Source: Candidatus Gastranaerophilales bacterium (GTDB lineage: Bacteria > Cyanobacteriota > Vampirovibrionia > Gastranaerophilales > CAJFVJ01). From it: a stretch of 8,931 bases of DNA. A program made the translations under genes and the position numbers. How positions within the stretch are numbered: position 1 is the first letter of the stretch; every line of letters starts with the position of its first letter. Positions 1 through 7,719 of this stretch are shown here, piece after piece. Under the pieces are notes generated by a model. It did no database searches. It saw only the letters and a list, made by a program, of their open reading frames with translations, and was not told where the DNA came from. The stretch spans positions 1-8,931 of the forward strand of contig JAQUTS010000068.1 of assembly GCA_028694275.1 (NCBI GenBank). The letters are read 5' to 3'.

Positions 1-255
1 ACTCTCATTAAAGATATAAATGATTCTATAGACTGCGCAAAAAAAACAGTTGAGCTTTTAAAAGATATTCACTGCAACATAAACATCATTCCATACAATC
101 CTGTTTGCGAAGATGAATTCAAAAAACCTGATAAAGACACCATCTACAAATTCAAATATGTACTGGAGCAAGCAGGCAAAAAAACAACCGTAAGGCTTGA
201 GCGAGGAGCAGACATTGATGCAGCTTGCGGACAGCTTGCAGGAAAATCAAAATAA
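1..255 (+). CDS. rlmN: RlmN, dual-specificity 23S rRNA/tRNA adenine-C2 methyltransferase (3' end only)
   Basis: This is the last 84 codons of a gene that enters from the left edge, read in frame 1 and ending in TAA. The tail matches the C-terminus of the radical-SAM methyltransferase RlmN: an IIPYNP segment near residues 35-40 of the fragment, then VRLERGADIDAACGQLAG before the stop. In the family the Cys of the ACGQL motif is the one that is transiently methylated during transfer of the methyl group to A2503 of 23S rRNA (and A37 of some tRNAs). It is present here, so the end looks functional. The radical-SAM CxxxCxxC cluster lies outside the window. The gene ends 2 nt before the 3' end of the opposing TolC-like gene, leaving no room for a separate terminator. 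Family assignment is confident; the rest of the gene cannot be judged. Confidence 0.9.
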   Translation, partial: TLIKDINDSIDCAKKTVELLKDIHCNINIIPYNPVCEDEFKKPDKDTIYKFKYVLEQAGKKTTVRLERGADIDAACGQLAGKSK

Positions 256-257
256 AA

Positions 258-1757
258 CTACTCGCCATCAGTCTTTTGAAAAATAGGATCATCAACAGGC
301 ACAACTTCTTTTCTTTGCAAAAGATTATAAACAGACATAGTTCCCGTATCAAAAAGCATGTTTATTTGTGAAATATTATAATCCACGACAGAATCAACAA
401 GATTTAGCCTGGCATTAGTCTTGTCATCTTGAGACCTGAGCACATCACCGTAAAGCCCTCCTGCCTGAAGACGTAAAAGCCCCATATACAAGGTTTTATT
501 TGCTTTTTCTATTTGCTCCATAGATGTATTTATCCTGTCTTGCGAAATTTTTATACCGTAATAAGAAGTAATTATGCTTTGTCTTATATCTCTGAGTTTA
601 TTCTCAAGTTCTATTCTTGCTGCTTCCAGCATAGCATTGTATCTTTGATAATCCGTATAGGTTCCTGCTCCAAACCCCTTGCCGAAAGGATAATTCATGG
701 TGAGCCCGACCCACCTGCTCTCATAACTGCCCAGTCTGTGGTTTCCCACATTTCCCAACATACCGTGCGCCGCAATATTAGGAAGAAACTGAGAGTTAAG
801 AGTTTTTTGTTCGCACTTGAGGGCTGTTATCTTAAGCCTTATAGATTCAACATCTTGCCTTGAGATCAAAGCCATAGAAGAAAGATCATCTATTGTATAG
901 TTTGAATTATTCAAAGTAACCTTATAAAGCCCTGTGTCTGTAGGATATATGGCAGTATCCACATCTATGCCCAAAATGTTTGCAAGATTAGCCTGCTCCG
1001 TACGATAATTTCTGTATGCCGCCAAAAGTTTTTCTTTGGCACCTTCTTTGGCTGTTTGCGCACGGCTGACATTATACGTTGCATCGAGTTTTTTATTTAT
1101 CTCGAGCTGTTTGTCTATTTCTTCTATGTTTCTTGTCAGAATCTCTATTTTAAGCTTGTAACCAAGCATACGATAATAACTTATAGCTGTATTTCTCAAG
1201 ACTTCTTCTTTTGTGAAAGCGACTTCTTTTTGAGAAGAAGTATACATATTTTTGGCAGCTTTTTTCTTATTTGAGCGATACCCGCCGTCATAGAGCACCC
1301 AATCAAGCCAAAACTGTGACTGATATGGACTTTCATTAACAAGTACAGGTATTACGCCACCTGCCAAAAATGCCCCGTTCAGATTTGAAAACGTAAACAA
1401 ATAAGAAGCATCTGGGTAGTATTTTGTCTTTTGGTTTTTATAATCCCACATAAACTGCTTTTCTCGAGCTTTAGAGGATTTGATATCCAAATTGTGTTCC
1501 ATCGCCAAGCAGATACAATCCTCAAGTTTTACAGGGAGGAGTTTTTCTGGGCGAAGATATTCATTGATTTCTATACTCACATCAATCGGTTTGTTATAAA
1601 AGCTCTTAACAAAACCATCATCAGAAACTTTTTGACTTGGAGGAATTCCTTTAACATCTGTTTGCTGCAAATAAATAACATCGGGTTCTTTTGCAAATGA
1701 GATCAGGCTTTGCACAATAAAAATAATTAAAAATAGTCTAAAAACAAACCTAATCAA
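258..1757 (-). CDS. TolC-family outer-membrane efflux/secretion channel protein
   Basis: This 499-residue protein begins with a hydrophobic signal peptide (MIRFVFRLFLIIFIVQSLISFA, cut probably near residue 22) and is therefore exported. The mature part reads as the two repeats of the outer membrane efflux protein family. The first runs from LEDCICLAMEHNLDIKSSKA (about residues 77-96) through the WVLYDGGYRS segment. The second starts near LSSMALISRQDVESIR and has the matching SRWVGLTMNYPFGKG segment. Long helical stretches (for example residues 170-260 and 375-470) fit the periplasmic tunnel of TolC. Such proteins form trimeric outer-membrane channels for type I secretion or RND/MFS efflux. 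The start is TTG, with AGAGGGA about 7 nt upstream, and this start directly yields the signal peptide. No membrane-fusion or inner-membrane pump gene is adjacent, so the partner and substrate are unknown. It converges on rlmN and diverges from the mannosidase gene. Confidence 0.85.
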   Translation of the reverse strand: MIRFVFRLFLIIFIVQSLISFAKEPDVIYLQQTDVKGIPPSQKVSDDGFVKSFYNKPIDVSIEINEYLRPEKLLPVKLEDCICLAMEHNLDIKSSKAREKQFMWDYKNQKTKYYPDASYLFTFSNLNGAFLAGGVIPVLVNESPYQSQFWLDWVLYDGGYRSNKKKAAKNMYTSSQKEVAFTKEEVLRNTAISYYRMLGYKLKIEILTRNIEEIDKQLEINKKLDATYNVSRAQTAKEGAKEKLLAAYRNYRTEQANLANILGIDVDTAIYPTDTGLYKVTLNNSNYTIDDLSSMALISRQDVESIRLKITALKCEQKTLNSQFLPNIAAHGMLGNVGNHRLGSYESRWVGLTMNYPFGKGFGAGTYTDYQRYNAMLEAARIELENKLRDIRQSIITSYYGIKISQDRINTSMEQIEKANKTLYMGLLRLQAGGLYGDVLRSQDDKTNARLNLVDSVVDYNISQINMLFDTGTMSVYNLLQRKEVVPVDDPIFQKTDGE

Positions 1758-1804
1758 AATAAATCCCTCTATATTGAGATATACTCTAGCTCCGTGGCGA
1801 ATCT

Positions 1805-1834
1805 ATCATACCTTCATAAGACAAACAATAACTA
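1805..1834 (-). promoter_or_regulatory. Possible weak promoter for the TolC-like gene
   Basis: On the minus strand TATGAT (1810-1805) is a good -10 box. The best -35 at 18 nt is only TAGTTA (1834-1829), which matches the consensus at 3 of 6 positions. The box lies about 50 nt upstream of the TTG start. It overlaps the plus-strand promoter proposed for the mannosidase gene, so both would compete for the same DNA. The call is tentative. Confidence 0.25.
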
Positions 1835-1846
1835 TATGGCTATACT
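1818..1846 (+). promoter_or_regulatory. Sigma-70-type promoter for the GH38 mannosidase gene
   Basis: AAGACA (1818-1823, 4 of 6 matches to TTGACA) is separated by exactly 17 nt from TATACT (1841-1846, 5 of 6 matches to TATAAT). Transcription would start near 1853 and give a leader of about 32 nt. The leader is almost pure A/T and has no Shine-Dalgarno sequence at normal distance from the ATG, so translation probably relies on an unstructured A-rich leader. Confidence 0.5.
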
Positions 1847-1884
1847 GCTAGATTTATTGGAAAAAATAAACTAAAATAAATCTT

Positions 1885-4302
1885 ATGAAAATTATTACTT
1901 ACCTACACACACATTGGGATAGAGAATGGTACAGAACCTTTGAAGAATTTCGTTTCAGATTTTTTGAAGTTTTCGAAGATATTGTGCAAAAGCTTGAAGG
2001 AGACGAGTTTCCGCAATTTTATCTTGACGGTCAGACTGTTTTGATAGATGATTTGCTCGAGATAGCCCCATATAAAAAACCCCTTATAAAAAACCTCATA
2101 AAAAACAAAAAAATCGTAATCGGCCCTTGGTACACGCTTGCCGATGAGTTTTTGGTTTCAGGAGAAAGCCTTATTCGCAATCTTTTAACAGGTATAAATC
2201 AATCGAAAGAATACGGAATAGAAGACTTTATAGGTTATCTTCCCGATGCATTCGGGCATACAGCTGGCATGGTGGATATTTTGAACTCTTTTGGGATACA
2301 AAACGCCCTTCTTTGGCGAGGCCTGGGGGATAAAAAATCAGAATTCAAATGGATGTCAAAAAGCCAAAAATCAATAACAGCCACGCATCTCTCAGAAGGG
2401 TATTTTCAAGATTTTTTGAACATACCTGATATAAAAGCGTTCCAAGAGCTCACAGAAAAAATCAAAGAAAATAACCTTGGAGAAATCATCTTGATTCCGA
2501 TAGGAGCAGACCACCTTGGAGCTCACAATAACCTGCCTGAACTACTTAAAGAAATCAATTCAAAAAGCCAAGACCAAATACAATCAGGCTCGGTGTTTGA
2601 GTATTTGAAAGAGCCAAAAACCAACCTTGAATCCCACATCGGAGAATTTAGAGACAACAGCAAAAACTTCATATTGCAAGGCACATATTCCACCCGAAAC
2701 TACCTTAAAAGGCTCAATACATTGACAAGTTGGGAACTGAAAAAAACAGAAACTTTTGCAACATTTTGCGAAAAAACAACAAAACTAAATTCAAATAAAG
2801 ACTTTTTGGACTATGCGTGGAAAATGATTCTGAAAAACCACGCACATGACAGTATTTGCGGATGTAGCGTGGATTCTGTTCATCAAGAAATGGAAACAAG
2901 ATTTGCCAAAATCAACCAACTTCTAACTGCCGTAAAAGAAAAATCCATTGAAAGCCATAAAAAAGGCGACAAAATCATCGTATTCAATTCATCAGGCTTT
3001 GAATATGAGGGCAATATCGAAATTAAAACCACCCAAAAACTCCCCAAAGCTAAAGGTTTTGAACTTATCAAAAAAGAAACCCTCTTCCCTCCGAATATCA
3101 TTCATAATATTCACCAAATTCCCGTGAGCGAAGATTTGACGACTATTTATACTTATTTAGCAAAAGTAAAAAATATCAAACCCCTCGGCTATAGCCAATC
3201 AACGCCAACTCTTGGCACAGACCTAAAATCTGATATAAACACCATCGAAAATTCATTCCTAAAAATAGAGCTAACAAAACAAGGACAACTGAACATAACA
3301 GATAAAAAATCAAACAAAACATACCCTAACATGCTTTATTTTGAAGACAGAGCAGATATTGGCGACACTTACAATTTCTCCCCGATAATAGGTGATAGAG
3401 GACTCAAAGCAGAATTTGTAAAAAGCAGATTACTTTTTGATACCCCTATTCGAAAAACCATTGAAGCCAACTACAAAATCAGTATCCCAAAAAACTCAGA
3501 CAAAAAAAGAAGCAAAAAAACTATAACTCATAATCTAAAGGTGCAAATAACACTCGATGCGGATTCTCCTTTGCTCAAATTCAAAATTGATTTTGAAAAC
3601 AAAGCGCAAAATCACATTCTTCAAGCCAAAATAAACCTACCCGAGAAAATCACCTCAACTTTTTCAGAAGATTCAATAGGGGCGATTGAAAGGAGTTTCG
3701 ATCCTGATTATGATCTTAACTCACTTAAAGCTGCAGAATTCGGCAAAGAACTCCCAACCAATACAGCGCCTATGCAAAGATTTGTTTGGGCTCAGAACAC
3801 AGCCGTAATAACAAAAGGTCTTCACGAATATGAAATAAACAAAAAGACTCTTGGCATCACACTTGTTCGTGCAGTCGGAATGCTCTCAGGCAAACAACTT
3901 CACACACGGTATAACGCAGCAGGCCCGACAATTTCAACACCAGAAGCTCAGTGCTTGAGAGATTTGAGTTGTGAATTTGCAATAACTTTTACTGACAAAA
4001 AAGAAGAACTTTTCAAGCTGGCTGATTATTATTTTGACCCTACAATAGCCTTCTTATCAAAGATGGCTCCTGAATATTCCATAAATATAAACAACCCAAA
4101 TATATCAGTCCTTGCCTGCAAAAAAGCTGAAAACTCAGACAAAATTGTTTTGAGGCTTTTGAACATAACAGATTCTGAACAAAAGACAGATTTAATCGGA
4201 ATCGAAGCAGATTCTTGTGAAAACCCAATTGACAAAAAGCCTAAAACTATTGTTGTAGAGCCTTATGCATTACAAACCGTTCTAATTGATCCGAGCTTTT
4301 AA
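1885..4302 (+). CDS. Glycoside hydrolase family 38 alpha-mannosidase, cytoplasmic
   Basis: This 805-residue protein carries the full GH38 layout. The N-terminal catalytic domain opens with HTHWDREW (residues 8-15); H10 and D12 are the expected zinc ligands. D121 in the LPDAFGH motif corresponds to the catalytic nucleophile and third ligand. H321 in HAHDSICGCSVDSVH (319-333) corresponds to the last zinc histidine. The C-terminal beta-rich part has VFNSSGFEYEG (366-376), LYFEDRADIGDTYNFSP (484-500) and a late RAVGMLSG segment, all typical of bacterial GH38 enzymes. There is no signal peptide, so it acts in the cytoplasm on imported or internal mannosides. Length and motifs resemble MngB (mannosylglycerate hydrolase), but no transporter or PTS gene is adjacent and the substrate is not deducible. 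The ATG start fits the family N-terminus. Its last 18 codons overlap kdsC on the other strand. The VVEPYALQTVLID end still matches the usual GH38 C-terminus, so the overlap is not a runaway extension. Confidence 0.92.
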   Translation: MKIITYLHTHWDREWYRTFEEFRFRFFEVFEDIVQKLEGDEFPQFYLDGQTVLIDDLLEIAPYKKPLIKNLIKNKKIVIGPWYTLADEFLVSGESLIRNLLTGINQSKEYGIEDFIGYLPDAFGHTAGMVDILNSFGIQNALLWRGLGDKKSEFKWMSKSQKSITATHLSEGYFQDFLNIPDIKAFQELTEKIKENNLGEIILIPIGADHLGAHNNLPELLKEINSKSQDQIQSGSVFEYLKEPKTNLESHIGEFRDNSKNFILQGTYSTRNYLKRLNTLTSWELKKTETFATFCEKTTKLNSNKDFLDYAWKMILKNHAHDSICGCSVDSVHQEMETRFAKINQLLTAVKEKSIESHKKGDKIIVFNSSGFEYEGNIEIKTTQKLPKAKGFELIKKETLFPPNIIHNIHQIPVSEDLTTIYTYLAKVKNIKPLGYSQSTPTLGTDLKSDINTIENSFLKIELTKQGQLNITDKKSNKTYPNMLYFEDRADIGDTYNFSPIIGDRGLKAEFVKSRLLFDTPIRKTIEANYKISIPKNSDKKRSKKTITHNLKVQITLDADSPLLKFKIDFENKAQNHILQAKINLPEKITSTFSEDSIGAIERSFDPDYDLNSLKAAEFGKELPTNTAPMQRFVWAQNTAVITKGLHEYEINKKTLGITLVRAVGMLSGKQLHTRYNAAGPTISTPEAQCLRDLSCEFAITFTDKKEELFKLADYYFDPTIAFLSKMAPEYSININNPNISVLACKKAENSDKIVLRLLNITDSEQKTDLIGIEADSCENPIDKKPKTIVVEPYALQTVLIDPSF

Positions 4303-4777
4303 GAATAAGATTAGCAACATCTCTTACGGCACCTTTTCCGCCCTTTTTTTGCGAAATAAAATGACAAACATCCTTGACTTCATCAACAGCATCAAAAGGG
4401 CAACAAGCCAAGCCTACTCTTGATAAAATGCATATATCGGGGAAATCATCTCCAACATACGCAACTTCTTCTAAAGAAAACCCATACTCCGATAAAAGTG
4501 TTTCCAAAGCCAAAAGTTTGTTTTTGGCACCTTGAAAAACCCTTGTCACCTTCAAATCAGCGGCACGTCTTTGTACAATGGCAGAAGTTCTTGCAGTAAT
4601 AATAGCCGTAATATAACCGGAATCAGCAAGCATGCTCATGCCCTGACCGTCTTTTGCATTGAAGGTTTTGATTTCAATCCCTTGGTCTGTGTAGCTGATA
4701 CTCCCGTCAGTCAAAACACCGTCCACATCAAAAGCGATAAGTTTGATTTTTTGAGCTTTTTCAAACAAATTTTTCAC
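4247..4777 (-). CDS. kdsC: 3-deoxy-D-manno-octulosonate 8-phosphate phosphatase
   Basis: KdsC hydrolyses Kdo 8-phosphate to Kdo in the cytoplasm, the step before CMP activation for lipopolysaccharide core synthesis. The 176-residue protein is a compact HAD phosphatase without a cap domain. Motif I is DVDGVLTDG (residues 17-25; D17 nucleophile, D19 acid/base), motif II is ITARTS (60-65), the motif III lysine lies in GAKNK (83-87), and motif IV is GDDFPD (109-114). The C-terminal GGKGAVRD (146-153) is the characteristic KdsC tail that reaches a neighbouring subunit's active site. The start is GTG, only 2 nt after the kdsD stop; the ribosome-binding AGGGGTGG lies inside the end of kdsD, so the two genes are translationally coupled. 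Residues 160-176, beyond the conserved tail, are encoded in the 56-nt overlap with the mannosidase gene. Length is close to the family norm. Confidence 0.92.
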   Translation of the reverse strand: MKNLFEKAQKIKLIAFDVDGVLTDGSISYTDQGIEIKTFNAKDGQGMSMLADSGYITAIITARTSAIVQRRAADLKVTRVFQGAKNKLLALETLLSEYGFSLEEVAYVGDDFPDICILSRVGLACCPFDAVDEVKDVCHFISQKKGGKGAVRDVANLILKSSDQLERFVMHKALQQ

Positions 4778-4779
4778 GT

Positions 4780-5778
4780 CTATGCCACCCCTGCTTTTAG
4801 TAAGTTATGAATATGCAAAAGCCCGATTGGTTTGCCGTTTTCATCATTTACAACCAAACTTGTAATAGAATTGTCTTCCATAATCCTCAACGCTTTTGCG
4901 GCAAGTTCTTTTGGATTTAGAATTTTGGGGTTAGGGGTCATAACATCTTTGACCATAAGCTCGGGGCTCATTTGATTTTTCAAAAGAGTTCTTCTTATAT
5001 CACCATCTGTCAAGATCCCACAGGTTCTTCCTGCTTCATCTACAATAATCGCACAACCGAGTCTTTTATCAGATATTTCTTTCAACGAAGACGTAAAAGC
5101 CTCATTCATAGAAACAACAGGCAGCTCATCGCCTTTGTGCATAAGCTCTTCAACCATATAAAGCATTCCCCGACCAAGTGCGCCTGATGGATGGAAGAAA
5201 AGAAAATCTTCTTGAGTAAATCCTCTTTTTTTCAAAAGACAAATGGCCAAAGCATCCCCCATTGCAAGCGTTGCTGTTGTACTGGCCGTAGGTGCTTTGC
5301 CCAAAGGACAAGCTTCTTTTTCTACGGCAATATCCAAAAACACCTCAGAACGAATACCAAGAGTGGACTCTCTTTTTCCGCTCATTGCAATAAGTGGAAT
5401 ACCGAGTCTTTTTACGATGGGTAAAACCTGCATCAATTCAGCAGTTTCGCCACTATTTGAAATCCCTATCATAACATCATCACGAGTCAAAATTCCGCTA
5501 TCACCGTGAGTACTTTCTGCAGGATGCAAAAAATAAGCAGGCGTTCCTGTAGATGATAATGTTGCAGCTATTTTTTGGCCGATTAAGCCTGATTTTCCCA
5601 TACCGCAAACAATCACGCGGCCGCGGCAATTGTATAAAAGTTCTATCGCTTCACAAAATTCATCCCCAAGTTTTTGCGTTAAGCCCAAAATAGAGTGGCT
5701 TTCAATCTCAAAGACTTCTTTTGCCCAAGATAATATTGATAATTTAGAATTATTTTTTTCAGATATAAATGTGCTCAT
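4780..5778 (-). CDS. kdsD: D-arabinose 5-phosphate isomerase (KdsD/KpsF/GutQ family)
   Basis: The enzyme interconverts D-ribulose 5-phosphate and D-arabinose 5-phosphate, the first committed step to Kdo. The 332 residues comprise an N-terminal SIS sugar-isomerase domain (about 40-205) and two CBS domains (about 211-270 and 277-330). Signature motifs are VCGMGKSG (57-64), HPAESTHGD (85-93), SNSGET (107-112), EACPLGKAPTAST (155-167) and HPSGALGR (196-203). Residues equivalent to the E. coli KdsD catalytic set (K59, E111, E152, H193) are present as K62, E111, E155 and H196. The ATG start has an excellent AAGAGGTGA ribosome site 3-4 nt upstream. It sits directly before kdsC, as often seen for these two genes. 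KpsF (capsule) and GutQ (glucitol operon) paralogues have the same architecture; the kdsC neighbour favours the lipopolysaccharide role. Confidence 0.92.
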   Translation of the reverse strand: MSTFISEKNNSKLSILSWAKEVFEIESHSILGLTQKLGDEFCEAIELLYNCRGRVIVCGMGKSGLIGQKIAATLSSTGTPAYFLHPAESTHGDSGILTRDDVMIGISNSGETAELMQVLPIVKRLGIPLIAMSGKRESTLGIRSEVFLDIAVEKEACPLGKAPTASTTATLAMGDALAICLLKKRGFTQEDFLFFHPSGALGRGMLYMVEELMHKGDELPVVSMNEAFTSSLKEISDKRLGCAIIVDEAGRTCGILTDGDIRRTLLKNQMSPELMVKDVMTPNPKILNPKELAAKALRIMEDNSITSLVVNDENGKPIGLLHIHNLLKAGVA

Positions 5779-5798
5779 AACTCACCTCTTTTTTTATA

Positions 5799-5804
5799 AT
5801 TATA
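5799..5804 (-). promoter_or_regulatory. Possible internal promoter -10 box for kdsDC
   Basis: A perfect TATAAT lies on the minus strand in the 62-nt gap between the acyl-activating gene and kdsD. Transcription would start near 5792 and give a very short leader that still contains the kdsD ribosome site. No good -35 is visible at 16-18 nt (CTATGT at 17), so the call is weak. It matters because the premature stop upstream could reduce read-through transcription into kdsDC. Confidence 0.35.
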
Positions 5805-5840
5805 CCTGCTAAAAAGATTCTACATAGTAGATATAAAGAT

Positions 5841-7667
5841 TTATGAAAACATATCTTCAATTACATTTGCATATTTTTCAAAAACTTTATTGCGTTTGAT
5901 TTTGACAGTTTGAGTCATAAGCCCGTTTTCTAAAGAAAACTCCTCATCAATCAATCTTACCGATGATACCCTCTCAAAAGACTGAAAGTTGCTTCTTTGC
6001 TGCACAAGAGTCTTTATTTCTTCTTTGACAATCTGCGCAACAGACCCATCTTTGCCTGATGCTTTGATATTTTCATAATCAGGTACAACAAGTGCCCCCA
6101 AAGAAGGTTTATCTTGCCCCACAAGCACAATTTGCTTAATGAAAGGGCTTTGAAGGCAAGCGTCTTCAATACCTTGAGGTTCAATGTTTTCACCGTTCAA
6201 AAGTACAATAGTATCTTTTGCTCTGCCTGTGATAAAAATACTTCCGTTTGGAGCTATTTCAACTATATCACCGGTATTAAGCCACCCATCAGACGATATT
6301 GTATTTTGTGTGGCTTCTTGGTTTTTGTAATAACCGCGCATAACCTGAGGACCTTTTACGCAAAGCACTCCTCTTTTGGTTTTTGTGATATCTATTTTGC
6401 TTTCAGGGTCAATTAATTTAATTTTGGTTTGGACAATAGGATTGCCTATAGAGCCCAAAACAGGGTTATTCAGCTGGCGCAAACCTATAACAGGAGAAGA
6501 CTCAGTAAGCCCGTAACCGTTATGAACACGAATACCCACGGCATCATAAAATTCTTCCAAATGTTTTTGAAAAGCTCCACCGCCTGAAATCCCTATCGAA
6601 AAATTAGAGCTGATGCCATTTTTTATCTTCGGATAAATCAAAGCTTTGCCAAAAAAATGAACAGGAGCAAAAGTAGCCACTGTTGCAACAGAAAAACTTC
6701 TTTGCCAGATATTTATATCAAATTTTGATTTTTCTGCGTTTTAAAGTATCCTCTTGGCTCTTTTATATTCGATACTTGCATTCAAAACAAAATTTACAAA
6801 TTGTCGTTTTTCATCAGGCATTGCAGCAAAAGTTTTTTGGATACCGTCATAAATAGATTCCCAGATCCTTGGAACAGAAACAAAATACTCAGGCTGATGT
6901 TTTTTCATATCTGATTTAAAGTTTTTGAGATTGGTATAAATAAGAGTCCCACCGCAAGACAGAAGATAATACTCCAAAGCCCGCTCATAAGAATGCCATA
7001 TAGGCAAGATTGTCAAAGCGCGCCCAGCCTTTTTGAGCTTCAAGGACGGATGGATATTTTTGACCTGTGAGAGCAAATTGCCCTGCGTAAGCATAACACC
7101 CTTTGGAAAACCTGTTGTCCCTGAGGTATAAATCAAAGTCGCGAGGTCTTCTTTTTTAACGGAATCTTTAACAAATTCCATATCTTGTCCCATTTTCATA
7201 ACTTCATCAAAAGAATATACAGGACAAGGATAATCACCTTTGAAATGTTCTTTTGAAATATACATCACAAACTTGAGTGATGATTTGGCAACAGAATCTT
7301 TTAATGCTTTGAGCAAAGAAATATTTTCAACAATCAAAGCAACCGAATCGCTTTGATTAAGGATATAATCAAGTTCACTCACAGAAGCCCCTGAGCCCCT
7401 CACCGCATCCACCATGCCCGCAACTAAAAGCCCCTGATCGGCGATGAGCCATCGGCAAGAATTTTCTGAAAAAAGTGAAACATGATCACCTTTTTTGAGT
7501 CCGAGTTTTTTGAATCCGCATGCCATTTTTTGCACAGAAGAAAACACTTCGGAATAAGTATATTTTTCATCCATATACTCATCATGCAACGCCAAAGCAT
7601 TACCATATCTGGAGTTTAGCTCTTCCCAATACCCATAAAAATTTGAAACATTGACCTGTTTTGACAC
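5841..7667 (-). pseudogene. Long-chain acyl-CoA/acyl-ACP synthetase (AMP-forming) interrupted by an in-frame TAA
   Basis: The reading frame spans 608 codons plus the terminal TAA and would give a normal-length enzyme that activates fatty acids with ATP and transfers them to CoA or ACP. One TAA at codon 309 (6741-6743) splits it. The first part (6741-7667, 308 codons, GTG start with AGAGGA 6 nt upstream) has SENSCRWLIADQG (67-79), the ATP-binding LIYTSGTTGFPKG (178-190) and LPIWHSYERA (221-230). The second part continues in the same frame: APVHFFGKALIYPK, GISGGGAF, YGLTES (385-390), WLNTGD (462-467), TGRAKD (480-485), NGENIEPQGIEDAC, and the NGLMTQTVKIKR tail with the expected catalytic lysine near 589. 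The ENS-RWLIADQG and NGENIEPQ-IEDAC segments recall, from memory, cyanobacterial acyl-ACP synthetase (Slr1609 type). No frameshift or second stop is present, so the break is recent, a sequencing error, or recoded. The gene lies in the block leading into kdsD and kdsC. Confidence 0.85.
6741..6743 (-). other. Premature in-frame TAA codon in the acyl-activating gene
   Basis: On the minus strand the codons read ATA CTT TAA AAC GCA. The 20 codons between this stop and the next usable GTG (6680-6678) translate to NAEKSKFDINIWQRSFSVAT. They join smoothly to the family's APVHFFGKALIY segment, so they are former coding sequence. The stop falls in the variable linker between LPIWHSYERA and the GISGGGAF motif. 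One base change from CAA, AAA or GAA would create it. Confidence 0.85.
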
Positions 7668-7719
7668 ACCGTCCTCTTTCTTTTTGCAGAATAAAAACGC
7701 TCAAGAATAAAATTTGACA

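Noticed and set aside
513..1700. Plus-strand reading frames inside the TolC-like gene
   Set aside because: They are antisense shadows with Cys/Phe/Ser-rich random composition and no recognisable motif.
5819..5831. TCTAC-ATA-GTAGA hairpin with a nearby T5 run on the minus strand as a terminator after the acyl-activating gene
   Set aside because: The stem is only 5 bp and AT-rich, and three bases separate it from a short T run. This is too weak to call.
5841..6680. Separate C-terminal gene starting at GTG (6680)
   Set aside because: No ribosome site precedes this GTG, the upstream 20 codons still match the family, and the frame is that of the N-terminal half. It is the second part of one interrupted gene.
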